Positions 1 through 7,400 of a stretch of DNA of 10,329 nucleotides are shown here, piece by piece (within the stretch, counting starts at the first letter, position 1; each line of letters starts with the position of its first letter). Made by a program: the position numbers and the translations under genes. The notes beneath the pieces were generated by a model, which saw only the letters and a program-made list of their open reading frames with translations, was not told where the DNA came from and made no database searches. Source of the stretch: Actinomycetes bacterium (GTDB lineage: Bacteria; Actinomycetota; Acidimicrobiia; Acidimicrobiales; Bog-793); assembly GCA_021785095.1 (NCBI GenBank), contig JAJYGM010000355.1, positions 1 through 10,329 on the forward strand. The letters run 5' to 3'.

Positions 1-81
1 TCCGCTCTAGTGGACGAGGAGCAGCCGGGGCTCGACATCGGCTGTCGCGACGGCTCCGTTCACCGTGGTCGAGACGCGCAT
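1..81 (-). pseudogene. coxS: 5' end of iron-sulfur (small) subunit of a CO dehydrogenase/xanthine dehydrogenase-type enzyme, interrupted or cut by window edge
   Basis: An ATG on the minus strand at 81-79 overlaps the TGA of the FAD-subunit gene (TGATG), as expected for translational coupling in a cox/cut operon. The first 24 residues (MRVSTTVNGAV...VEPRLLLVH) match the N-terminus of the [2Fe-2S] small subunit, in which a VNG strand and an E-P-R-x-L-L-x-x strand precede the first cysteine cluster. The next codon, at 9-7, is TAG where the family normally has an aromatic residue followed by L-R. Only six more bases remain, so I cannot tell a true nonsense mutation from a sequence error or contig-end artefact. 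The downstream large subunit would lie outside the window. The family identity rests on a short match plus gene order; labelling it broken is tentative. Confidence 0.6.
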
Positions 82-959
82 CAGGCAGCCTCCCCCCTGG
101 CCCGGGCGGTCGACCTGGACAGGGCCCGGGCCACGAGCACTCCGACCAGATGGCGTTTGTATTCGACCGGACCGCGCTGGTCGGCCGACGGCCTGCAGGA
201 CTCAGCGCAGAGGGCTGCCGCGGCTCGGATCGCCTCGGCCGTCGGGGCGGACCCGCGCAGCTGCTCCTCCGCCTCCACGCAGGTGAAGTGCTCGGCACCG
301 ACGGCCGTGATGCCGATGCCGACATCGGCGACGGCGCCATCAGTGGCGAGTTGGACGAAGGTGCCGGTGGCCGCCACGGACCAGTCCCCGGCGCGGCGCT
401 CCACTTTCTCGTATGCCGACCCTGCGTTCGTCCGGATCGGGACCCGGACCTCCACGAGGATCTCGCCGTCACGAACGGCCGTCTCGTACGGACCGAGGTG
501 GAAGCTTCGAAGGTCGACCGTGCGGCTGCCCTGCATGCCCCGTATGACGGCCGTGCCCCGGAGGGCGGCGAACACGGCGGAGAGGTCCTCGGAGGGGTCC
601 GCCTGGCAGAGCGAGCCGCCGACGGTCCCGCGGTTGCGCACGATGGGGTCGGCGATCACCGCCTCTGCCTCGGCGAAGATGCGGTAGTGCTCGCTCAGCA
701 CGGCCGAGTCGAGCACCGCGGCGTGACGCGTCATCGCACCGATGGCGATCTCGTCGCCCTCGACCCGGATGTAGTCGAGGTCGGACAGGCTGTTGATGTC
801 AATCAAGGTCTCGGGCCGCGCCAGGCGCAGCTTCATCATCGGCAGCAGGCTGTGGCCACCGGCGATCACCCGGGCCTCGGGTCCGTGCCGGTTGAGCAGG
901 GCGATGGCCTCGTCGACGCTGCCCGCCCGCTCGTATTCGAACGGTGCAGGTACTTGCAT
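81..959 (-). CDS. coxM: FAD-binding medium subunit of a CO dehydrogenase/molybdenum hydroxylase
   Basis: This 292-residue protein has the full length and motifs of the CoxM/CutB family. In the enzyme complex it binds FAD and passes electrons from the [2Fe-2S] small subunit to the acceptor. Visible marks are the FAD pyrophosphate-binding AGGHS (33-37) followed by LLPMMKLRLA, IGAMTRH (73-79), and the second FAD motif TVGGS (112-116) followed by a DP pair. The C-terminal CO-dehydrogenase flavoprotein domain follows, beginning near YEKVERRAGDW (183-193). The start is supported by a purine-rich AAGAGGGGG (965-973 on the opposite strand) about five bases upstream. It is followed, with a one-base overlap, by the small-subunit start, and faces a divergent LysR regulator, matching the cutR-cutBCA order known from mycobacteria. 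Whether the substrate is CO or an aldehyde/heterocycle cannot be settled without the large subunit's active-site loop. Confidence 0.93.
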   Translation of the reverse strand: MQVPAPFEYERAGSVDEAIALLNRHGPEARVIAGGHSLLPMMKLRLARPETLIDINSLSDLDYIRVEGDEIAIGAMTRHAAVLDSAVLSEHYRIFAEAEAVIADPIVRNRGTVGGSLCQADPSEDLSAVFAALRGTAVIRGMQGSRTVDLRSFHLGPYETAVRDGEILVEVRVPIRTNAGSAYEKVERRAGDWSVAATGTFVQLATDGAVADVGIGITAVGAEHFTCVEAEEQLRGSAPTAEAIRAAAALCAESCRPSADQRGPVEYKRHLVGVLVARALSRSTARARGEAA

Positions 960-964
960 GTTGA

Positions 965-973
965 CCCCCTCTT
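965..973 (-). promoter_or_regulatory. Ribosome binding site of the FAD-subunit gene
   Basis: Reading the minus strand, AAGAGGGGG lies about five bases before the ATG at 959. It fixes this ATG as the start and agrees with the family's usual N-terminus. Confidence 0.6.
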
Positions 974-989
974 CGTTCGCGTCCCGCTC

Positions 990-1018
990 ATCATCTGTCG
1001 ATCGCCCGTGGTCGTCAA
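990..1018 (-). promoter_or_regulatory. Candidate sigma-A promoter of the coxM operon
   Basis: On the minus strand TTGACG (1018-1013) and GATGAT (995-990) are separated by exactly 17 bases. They match the -35 and -10 consensus at five and four positions. The implied transcription start near 983 leaves a short leader with the purine-rich ribosome site. The -35 lies inside the 1012-1025 palindrome, so a bound regulator could touch RNA polymerase. Seen by eye only. Confidence 0.5.
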
Positions 1019-1025
1019 CTGACGA
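1012..1025. promoter_or_regulatory. 14-bp palindrome in the divergent regulator/coxM gap (candidate operator)
   Basis: TCGTCA-AC-TGACGA has perfect 6-bp arms around a 2-bp centre. It overlaps the -35 box of the coxM promoter and lies about 20 bp before the regulator's start, where a LysR-type activator commonly binds. A weaker ATAA-N8-TTAT symmetry (1026-1041) sits directly next to it and could form a second half of a larger site. Binding by the neighbouring LysR protein is an inference from position. Confidence 0.45.
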
Positions 1026-1046
1026 ATAAGCATTCGGTTATGGCCC

Positions 1047-2030
1047 GTGGTAGATGTGGTGCCGGTGACGATCACGCAGTTGCAGACCTTCGTGATGGTG
1101 GCCCGTCTCGGCTCGGTCACGGCGGCCGCTCGGGCTCTCGGGGTGAGCGAGCCGGCGGTCTCGGCTGCACTGGCCGCATTGCGCCGGCAACTCGGCGACC
1201 CGCTCATCCACAGGACCGGTGGGGGGATGGCGCTCACGGAGGCAGGGCAGCGTTTCGTCCGGATCGCTTCGCAGATGGTGGGGCTGGCGGCCGAAGGCCA
1301 CTCGGCCATCCGCCAGGTGCAAGGGGCGCCGGCGCGGCTGCGCGTGGCGGCAACCTCCCGGGTGGCCGAGTTCGTCGCCCCACCGCTCATGGCAGCCTTC
1401 GGTGTCAGGAACCCGACGATCGAGGCGTCGGTCGGGGTGTCGGAGTCTGCCGAGATGCCGACGCTCTTGCACGGTCGACTGGTTGACGTTTGTCTTGGAC
1501 CGCACCTCACCGGTGAGGCGGCAGTTGGGCTCACGTCCCAGCCGATGATGCGCTATCGGCTCATAGTCGTCGCCTCACCGTCTCATCGGCTTGCGGGCGC
1601 ACGCGAGGTGCGATGGCCGGACTTGGTAGGTGAGGACTGGCTCGTCGATCCGTCGGGTGTGGACGCGGCCTCCGAGATCGGACGCTTGATGTCGCAGCTG
1701 CACGTGCCGCCCGACCGCGTGCAGGTGTTCCCGAACCAGGCAGCTGCCTGGTCGGCAACCTCTCAGGGGAACGGGGTGGCGCCGGCGATCGCTCATCTCG
1801 CCTCTCGCCATGTCGAAACGGGGTCGCTGTGTCGCCTCGATGTGGTGTCCACTCCGGTGCCGCTCCTCTGGTACGCGAGCGCTCTCGAACCTTCGCTCTG
1901 GCGCCCGCCGGTGGCGGCGTTGATGCGATTCCTCACGACACCCGAAGCGATGCAGAGCATGCACCGGAGGGACGGTGCGGTGCCCGCCAGTCGATTCCGG
2001 CCCCATGTGCACGTGACACTCTGGTCCTGA
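1047..2030 (+). CDS. LysR-family transcriptional regulator, likely regulator of the divergent cox/cut operon
   Basis: The 327-residue product has an N-terminal winged helix-turn-helix (about 7-66) with the typical LysR string TAAARALGVSEPAVSAAL (25-42), then a wing ending in MALTEAGQRF. The C-terminal part (about 95-300) is a LysR substrate-binding domain, with the usual HPL-like dipeptide region replaced by SPSHRLAG. The GTG at 1047 is one of several in-frame GTGs; the one at 1065 (giving VTITQLQTFV) would match typical LysR N-termini better, and neither has a convincing ribosome site. The gene faces coxM across 87 bases. The mycobacterial CutR, which stimulates cutBCA, has the same arrangement, so the same role is inferred. 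The C-terminal tail after about residue 300 is basic and not part of the usual fold. Confidence 0.9.
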   Translation: MVDVVPVTITQLQTFVMVARLGSVTAAARALGVSEPAVSAALAALRRQLGDPLIHRTGGGMALTEAGQRFVRIASQMVGLAAEGHSAIRQVQGAPARLRVAATSRVAEFVAPPLMAAFGVRNPTIEASVGVSESAEMPTLLHGRLVDVCLGPHLTGEAAVGLTSQPMMRYRLIVVASPSHRLAGAREVRWPDLVGEDWLVDPSGVDAASEIGRLMSQLHVPPDRVQVFPNQAAAWSATSQGNGVAPAIAHLASRHVETGSLCRLDVVSTPVPLLWYASALEPSLWRPPVAALMRFLTTPEAMQSMHRRDGAVPASRFRPHVHVTLWS

Positions 2031-2062
2031 CCCGAAGTGCCGCACCGTCGCTCGAGCCGCGG

Positions 2063-2078
2063 GGCCGCCTGAGCGGCC
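2063..2078 (+). terminator. Hairpin after the LysR gene (possible terminator)
   Basis: GGCCGC-CTGA-GCGGCC is a perfect 6-bp GC stem with a four-base loop, 33 bases after the regulator's stop. There is no T tract, so it would be an intrinsic terminator only of the U-poor type seen in high-GC actinobacteria. Confidence 0.35.
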
Positions 2079-2105
2079 GGGGCAACGGCGAGGGTGAGCA
2101 GCCCG

Positions 2106-2134
2106 TTGATCCGGCGGCGCGATAGCAATACGAT
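2106..2134 (+). promoter_or_regulatory. Candidate sigma-A promoter of the surface-protein gene
   Basis: TTGATC (2106-2111) and TACGAT (2129-2134) are spaced 17 bases, each matching the consensus at four positions including the most conserved ones. Transcription would start near 2141, giving a leader of about 40 bases with an AAGGAGG ribosome site. The -10 is covered by a 13-bp palindrome. Confidence 0.5.
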
Positions 2135-2137
2135 TGC
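2125..2137. promoter_or_regulatory. Palindrome GCAAT-ACG-ATTGC over the -10 box (candidate operator)
   Basis: Perfect 5-bp arms around three bases, AT-rich compared with its surroundings, centred on the predicted -10 of the surface-protein promoter. A protein bound here would block polymerase. The regulator is unknown. Confidence 0.35.
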
Positions 2138-2171
2138 GACGAGCCGGTCCTGCGGCCGGTGCTCCTGCTCG

Positions 2172-2178
2172 AAGGAGG
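2172..2178 (+). promoter_or_regulatory. Ribosome binding site deciding the surface-protein start
   Basis: AAGGAGG lies four bases before GTG 2183. It is the strongest Shine-Dalgarno match in this gap and the reason for preferring GTG 2183 over the upstream codon. Confidence 0.7.
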
Positions 2179-2182
2179 CGCG

Positions 2183-2995
2183 GTGGGGCTTCGCACCAGG
2201 GTATGGCGCTTGGCAGGTGGGGCGGCGGTAGGAGTTCTCGCGACACTCGGCCTGTACGCAGGCGTGGCTGCACCGATCTCTGCGGCTCAGGCGGCCACCT
2301 CCCCCTGCCCTGCAGGGCAGCCGACCGGGAATCCGCCCGGCCACACCTCGTCCGGGAAGACCGGGCGGCCTTCCTACCCGATCGGCGAGTGCCAGCTCCT
2401 TCTTTCGCACGGCATCATCCCTGCCGGCGGCCAGCTGACGGCGACCGGCACCGGTTACGCGGCGGGGGCAGGCGTGGCCGTGTCGCTCGACCCGGGCAGC
2501 GTCCGGCTCGCATCGGTGGTGACGGACAACCAGGGTGACTTCACCACGACGCTCACCATTCCCCGCTCGACGCGCCCCGGGCGCTACGACGTCGTGGCGT
2601 CCGGCGAGGCGGCCGGTGGCGGCACGCTCCGGCTGGAGGCTGCGCTGACCGTGATCGCTAAGCAGGCCACCGGGCTGACGAGCCAGTCCGGCTCGGCCTC
2701 GCTCGGCGGGGGGTCTGCCGCGACGACGAACGCGTTGAGCAACGTCGCCAAGTCCTCGAGCGCCAGTGCCAATCCCGCTGGCGGCTCGGCCGGCTCAGCG
2801 TCCGGTGCCGCGGGCAAGAGCGGGTCGCATGGCTCGGTCGGGGGCACCACAGCCGGCACGCCTGCGGCCGTCGGAGGCGTGCCGCTCAGCGGAGCGGACA
2901 AGCTCGGCATCATCCTCGGAGCGTTCGCTCTCCTCGTCGGCACCTCGGCAGCCGTCCTCATCCTGCGGCGGCGCCAGCAGGCCTCGGCTCGCTGA
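2183..2995 (+). CDS. Secreted, membrane- or wall-anchored surface protein with an Ig-like domain
   Basis: I do not recognise a named family. I place the start at GTG 2183 because AAGGAGG (2172-2178) sits four bases upstream; an upstream in-frame start at 2159 would include that site in the coding region. The 270-residue product begins with a signal peptide (basic residues, hydrophobic core, AQA cleavage near 37). A short segment with Cys42 and Cys70 follows, probably a disulfide. Residues about 75-158 look like a bacterial Ig-like beta-sandwich (GGQLTATGTGY, DNQGDFTTTLTIP, RPGRYDVVASG). A stalk of Ser, Gly and Ala (about 162-230) leads to VPLSG (233-237), a transmembrane helix (about 240-261) and an RRR tail. 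This is the layout of a sortase substrate with a degenerate LPxTG signal, or of a plain membrane-anchored stalk protein. The gene stands alone with its own promoter. Confidence 0.82.
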   Translation: MGLRTRVWRLAGGAAVGVLATLGLYAGVAAPISAAQAATSPCPAGQPTGNPPGHTSSGKTGRPSYPIGECQLLLSHGIIPAGGQLTATGTGYAAGAGVAVSLDPGSVRLASVVTDNQGDFTTTLTIPRSTRPGRYDVVASGEAAGGGTLRLEAALTVIAKQATGLTSQSGSASLGGGSAATTNALSNVAKSSSASANPAGGSAGSASGAAGKSGSHGSVGGTTAGTPAAVGGVPLSGADKLGIILGAFALLVGTSAAVLILRRRQQASAR

Positions 2996-3020
2996 CCGGG
3001 CACCGAGAGGCGACAGCGGC

Positions 3021-3061
3021 AGGCAGCAGACAGCACGGCAGTAGGCAGCAGGCAGCAGGCA
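3021..3061. repeat. Degenerate heptanucleotide tandem repeat (AGGCAGC)n
   Basis: Units AGGCAGC, AGACAGC, ACGGCAGT (with one extra base), AGGCAGC, AGGCAGC and a partial AGGCA run in tandem between the surface-protein gene and the nucleotide sugar dehydrogenase gene. The 94-base gap otherwise shows only a G run before the next start. Similar short heptamer repeats lie between genes in many environmental bacteria; no function is evident. Confidence 0.75.
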
Positions 3062-3089
3062 TTGAACACCACCTAGCGCGGGGGGTTCC

Positions 3090-4346
3090 ATGACCAGGGT
3101 CGTCGTCATCGGGCAGGGCTATGTGGGCCTGCCACTTGCAATGCGGGCCGTCGAGGCCGGCTACGAGGTGGTCGGCTACGACACCGACGCGGCGCGCGTG
3201 AAGCGCCTCATCGCCGGCGAGTCCTACGTCGAGGACGTGCCGGAGCCCGTCCTCGCCGCAGCGCTCGAGAGCGGGCGCTACCTGCCGACGATCGAGGAGG
3301 ACGACTGCGCCGGCTACGGCGTTGCCGTCATCACCGTGCCGACGCCGCTCCGCGACGGCGTGCCCGACCTGTCCTTCGTCGAGGCAGCCGGGCGGACGCT
3401 CGGGCGCCACCTCACCGAGGGCGCCTGCGTCGTTCTCGAGTCGACGACCTATCCCGGTACCACCGAGGAGCTGCTGGCACCCATCCTCGACGAGGCCTCC
3501 GGGCTCGTCGCCGGCGAGGGATACCACCTCGGCTACAGCCCCGAGCGCATCGACCCGGGCAACCCCGTCTGGGGCCTCGCCAACACGCCGAAGATTGTCT
3601 CGGGTGTGAACGGGGCGTCGCTCGTGGCCGTGCGGAGCTTCTATGACTCGCTCGTGGCGGAGACGGTGCCGGTGTCCGGCACCCGTGAGGCCGAGATGAC
3701 GAAACTCATCGAGAACACCTTCCGCCACGTGAACATCGCCCTCGTCAACGAGTTGGCGATGTTCGCCGGCGATCTCGGCGTCGACATCTGGGAGGCGCTC
3801 GACGCCGCCCAGACGAAGCCCTTCGGCTTCATGCGCTTCGACCCGGGGCCGGGCGTGGGTGGCCACTGCCTCCCTGTCGATCCCAGCTACCTGGCGTGGC
3901 GGGTGCGGAGGCGTGTCGGGGCAGCGTTCCGTTTCGTCGAGCTGGCGAACGAGGTGAACGACCACATGCCCGAGTACGTCGTGAGGCGCCTCGCCCGCTC
4001 GCTCAACCGGCAGGGCAAGTGCGTGAGCGGCAGCCGGATCCTGCTGCTCGGCCTCTCGTACAAGCCGAACACGAGTGACCTGCGCGAGTCGCCGGCGCTC
4101 GTCGTCGCCGGGTTGCTGCGCGAGCTCGGCGCCAACGTCCGTGCAGCCGACCCGCACGTCGAGCCGGAATGGGTGGGGGATGCCGCCACGCTCACCGAGC
4201 TCACCCTCGAAGAGGTCGACGCGGCCGACGCCGTGATCGTGCTCACGAACCACTCACGTTTCGACCTCGAGATGGTGGCCGACCGCGCCCGCCTCGTCCT
4301 CGACACGCGCCGGAGCATGCCGGCGGGAACAGGCGAACGCTTGTAG
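3090..4346 (+). CDS. Nucleotide sugar dehydrogenase, UDP-N-acetylhexosamine 6-dehydrogenase (WbpA/WecC type)
   Basis: The 418-residue protein is full length for the UDP-glucose/GDP-mannose dehydrogenase superfamily, which makes sugar-nucleotide uronic acids by two NAD-dependent oxidations at C6. Domains in order: an N-terminal Rossmann NAD domain with GQGYVGLPLA (8-17) and Asp31 after strand 2; a central domain with ESTTYPGTTEE (117-127), YSPERIDPGN (149-158) and the catalytic-region TKLIENT (204-210, Lys205 and Asn209); the nucleophile loop GPGVGGHCLPVDP (253-265) with Cys260; and a C-terminal UDP-binding domain with GLSYKPNTSDLRESP. The GGHCxPxDPxYL form of the loop points to N-acetylglucosamine or N-acetylmannosamine rather than UDP-glucose dehydrogenase, but substrate is not certain. 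The start has only a G-rich run (GGGGGG) as ribosome site. The product probably feeds surface polysaccharide synthesis; no glycosyltransferase is in the window. Confidence 0.93.
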   Translation: MTRVVVIGQGYVGLPLAMRAVEAGYEVVGYDTDAARVKRLIAGESYVEDVPEPVLAAALESGRYLPTIEEDDCAGYGVAVITVPTPLRDGVPDLSFVEAAGRTLGRHLTEGACVVLESTTYPGTTEELLAPILDEASGLVAGEGYHLGYSPERIDPGNPVWGLANTPKIVSGVNGASLVAVRSFYDSLVAETVPVSGTREAEMTKLIENTFRHVNIALVNELAMFAGDLGVDIWEALDAAQTKPFGFMRFDPGPGVGGHCLPVDPSYLAWRVRRRVGAAFRFVELANEVNDHMPEYVVRRLARSLNRQGKCVSGSRILLLGLSYKPNTSDLRESPALVVAGLLRELGANVRAADPHVEPEWVGDAATLTELTLEEVDAADAVIVLTNHSRFDLEMVADRARLVLDTRRSMPAGTGERL

Positions 4347-4354
4347 CCGTACTC

Positions 4355-4387
4355 CTCTGCTGGGATGAGCTGCCTGAGTTAGCAGAG
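4355..4387 (+). terminator. Inverted repeat after the dehydrogenase gene
   Basis: CTCTGCT (4355-4361) and AGCAGAG (4381-4387) form a perfect 7-bp stem around a 19-base loop, nine bases after the stop codon. There is no T tract, so it could be a terminator, an mRNA-end stabiliser or part of the next gene's upstream region. Confidence 0.35.
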
Positions 4388-4410
4388 ACGCCACCGCATC
4401 GCGTCCCCGA

Positions 4411-4460
4411 TCGGGAAATCACGTCGCGTCGGGAAAGGCGACACCTCGGGACGGTAAAAT
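4411..4460 (+). promoter_or_regulatory. Direct repeats and candidate promoter before the large secreted-protein gene
   Basis: TCGGGAAA occurs at 4411-4418 and 4429-4436, and TCGGGA again at 4446-4451. The three copies are 18 and 17 bases apart, less than two helical turns. A TAAAAT at 4455-4460 is a good -10 match with no good -35 at the usual distance; GGGAAA (4431-4436) stands 18 bases before it. This fits either an activator-dependent sigma-A promoter or an alternative sigma factor site. The rest of the 142-base gap holds the inverted repeat at 4355-4387 and an AAGGGGG ribosome site six bases before the ATG. Confidence 0.35.
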
Positions 4461-4488
4461 CAAGACGGCTGGCAGAAGGGGGTAGCCG

Positions 4489-7400
4489 ATGCATCAGCGT
4501 TCGGCGGTGACAGGCGTCGTCGGTCTGCGGTGGAGGCCGGTTGCCCTGGTCCTTGCCGGCGTCCTCTGCGCATCCGGCATGCTGCCCACCCTCGCCTCGG
4601 CGACAGTCGAGGCACCGCACCACGCGCACCCGAGCCCCCCGAGCCGCCATCGACCGGGTCACCTCGTGGTGCGGCGAGATGCCGGGCACGACGAGTCCGC
4701 TCCGCTCAGCTCCATCGTCCCTGCCGCGGTGGGGCAGTCCGGCGCCACGAATCGGTCGGTACCCCCGCCGCTCCGGCACCTCACGCCGACGCGCAGCAAC
4801 AGCGCGAGGCACGGCCGCGACCCCCTCCTCGAGACCGCGTCGCCCGGCCTGCGCCGTACGGCCACGGCGGCCGCAGGCATCGTGGCGCCGACACCGGGGG
4901 TGGGTTTCCCGGGCGTGAGCAACGCGGACAACGGGGCCACCGCGGTCTGGCCCCCCGACACCGAAGGAGCGGTCGGGCTGCAGTACTACGTCCAGTGGGT
5001 CAACGTCAGTTTCGCCGTCTACGACAAGGCGACCGGAGCGCTCGTCTACGGGCCGGTGCTCGGCAACACGCTGTGGTCGAACTTCCCTGCCGCCGGCGGG
5101 GTCTGCCAGACCTCGAACCAGGGCGACCCGATCGTCAAGTACGACGCCCTCGCCAACCGGTGGCTGTTCGCCCAGCTGACCTACAGCGGGAACGGCACCG
5201 GGCCGGGCTACGAGTGCATGGCGGTATCGGCGACGAGCAACCCGCTCGGCCAGTACTACCGGTACGCCTTCGAGATCTCGCCGACGGACTTCGGCGACTA
5301 CCCGAAGATCTCGGTCTGGCCGGACGCCTACTACCTGACGGTGAACCAGTTCAACGGCAGCACCTACGACGGGCCGGCCGTCTTCGCGCTGCAGCGCTCG
5401 GCGATGCTGTCGGGCCAGCCTGCGGTGTCTGTCGAGGCGTCTCTGCCGACCACGTACTTCAGCCTGCTCCCGGCGGACCTCGACGGCACCACACCGCCGC
5501 CGAGCACGCCGACAGGCGGAGTGCTCTCGCCGACGCCGGAGTACCTCGCCTCCGTGGCCACGAGCTCGACGAGCGACAAATCGATCTACCTGTGGACCTT
5601 CGACGTCGACACCACGTGGGCGACGAGCGGGAACAAGTCGACCTTCTCGGGACCCGTGACGCTCACGACGGCGCCATACGCGCCCGACTACTGCGTCAGC
5701 GGGGGCGCTCTGACGACGGCCTGTGTCCCGCAGGAGGGAACCAAGAACGTGCTCGACTCGCTCGGCGACCGGGTGATGTACCGGCTCGCCTACCGCAACT
5801 TCGGGTCGTATCAGAGCCTCGTCCTCAACGACACCGTCAACGTGAGCGCCACCGGCAACCAGGGCGAGATCGGCTGGTACGAGGTCCGCAACCCGTCGAT
5901 GCCGCTCGGTCCTCTGCAAAACAACGAGTCCACCGACTGCGGGACCGGCGGCACCCAGTACGTCTGCATCTACCAGCAGGGGACCTTCGGCGGTGTCTCG
6001 GGCCAGAGCTCGCCGCCGTTCCCGAGCGACGCGCAGCGCTTCATGGGCTCGATCGCGATGGACCACGTCGGCGACATCGGGCTCGGCTACAGCGTCTCCT
6101 CCTCGAGCATGTACCCCTCCATCGGCTACAGCGGGCAGACGGTCGGGTCCACCCTCGGGCAGATGAACGTGGCCGAGACCGAGATGAAGGCGGGCGGCGG
6201 CTACCAGAACGGCTCCCGCAGCAACCAGCCCTACCGATGGGGCGACTACAGCTCGCTCGAGACGGACCCGGCGAACGACTGCGTGTTCTGGTACACGAAC
6301 GAGTACTACACGGCCGCCGACACGAACAGCTTGTACTGGAGCACCTGGATCGGCTCGTTCAGCTTCCCGGGCTGCACGACGCCCGAGGTGGCGCTCTCAC
6401 CGAGCTCGGTCTCCTTCGGCGATCTCCAGCAGCAGGCCTCGGTGACCAAGCCGGTCACCATCTCCAACCCGGGAAGCGCTCCGCTCGACGTGAGCGACGT
6501 CGCGCTCGCCGGTCCCCAGTCGGCCGACTTCAGCTTCACCTCGCCCGGCAACTCCACGGGGGGACCGTTCTCCGCCTTCACGATCGCCCCGAACAGCTCC
6601 GCCACCGTGGACGTGACCCTCACGGCGCCCGCCAGCGCGGTCGGAGACGTCTCGGCCACCCTCGAGGCGACGACGAACGGCTCGGCCGCCGTGCAGGACG
6701 TGGGCCTCTCCGGAGCGGTCGTGGCGCCGCCCGGCACCATCGCCGGGAGCGTCACCTCGGGCGGCAGCGGCCTCCCCGGCATCTGCGTGACTGCCTACGA
6801 GACCTCCGACCGCTACGCCGGCAGCACGCAGACGAACAGCTCGGGTGCCTACAGCCTGGGTGAGGAGCCTGGGCAGTACCGGCTGCGTTTCTCCCCGTGC
6901 AACGCGAGCGGCGCCAGCTACGGGACGCAGTGGTGGACGTCATCCGGCGCGACGAACGACTTCTCCACCGCCGGCGACGTCGCGGTCTCCTCCTCGGCCC
7001 AGACGACGGCGAACATGACGCTGTCCGCCGCCGGCTCGATCACCGGCACGGTCACCTCGGCCTCGACGGCTGGGACGCTTGAGAACATCTGCGTGAGCGC
7101 CTACACCTCCGGCCGGAGCGCCGCCGGCTCGGCGGTCACCGGGGCGCTCGGCACCTACACCCTCGGCGGCCTCGCGCCGGGAAGCTACGGCGGGGGTTTC
7201 TCGGACTGCTCGGGCTCGGGCTACGCCACCATGTGGTACTCGGCGACCGGCGCGGTGGCGGGTGTCTCGCAAGCGACAGCCGTCACCGTGGCCTCGGGGT
7301 TGTCGAGCCCCGCCAGTGTCGTGCTCAACCTGGCCGGGAGCGTGAGCGGCACGGTCACCTCGCCGACGACCGGGATCCCGGTCTCGGGGATATGCGTGGG

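Noticed and set aside
150..1022. A 290-codon plus-strand frame opposite the FAD subunit.
   Set aside because: It is the complement of coxM, whose motifs and start site are clear; no domain is visible in the plus frame.
2958..4253. Long open frame of 431 codons on the minus strand.
   Set aside because: It is antisense to the well-recognised nucleotide sugar dehydrogenase, has a composition typical of GC-rich shadow frames, and shows no domain.
4411..4491. Possible cyclic-di-GMP (GEMM-I) riboswitch before the secreted-protein gene: the end GGGGGTAGCCGATG and a GGGACGGTAAAA look faintly like its 3' parts.
   Set aside because: The invariant core (CACGCACAGGGCAAACC and GACGCAAAGCC) is absent and the hairpins do not line up. 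A covariance-model search would settle it.
4243..6066. Long open frame of 607 codons on the minus strand.
   Set aside because: It is antisense to the large secreted protein and very rich in Arg, Val and Gly, as expected for a shadow of GC-rich coding sequence.
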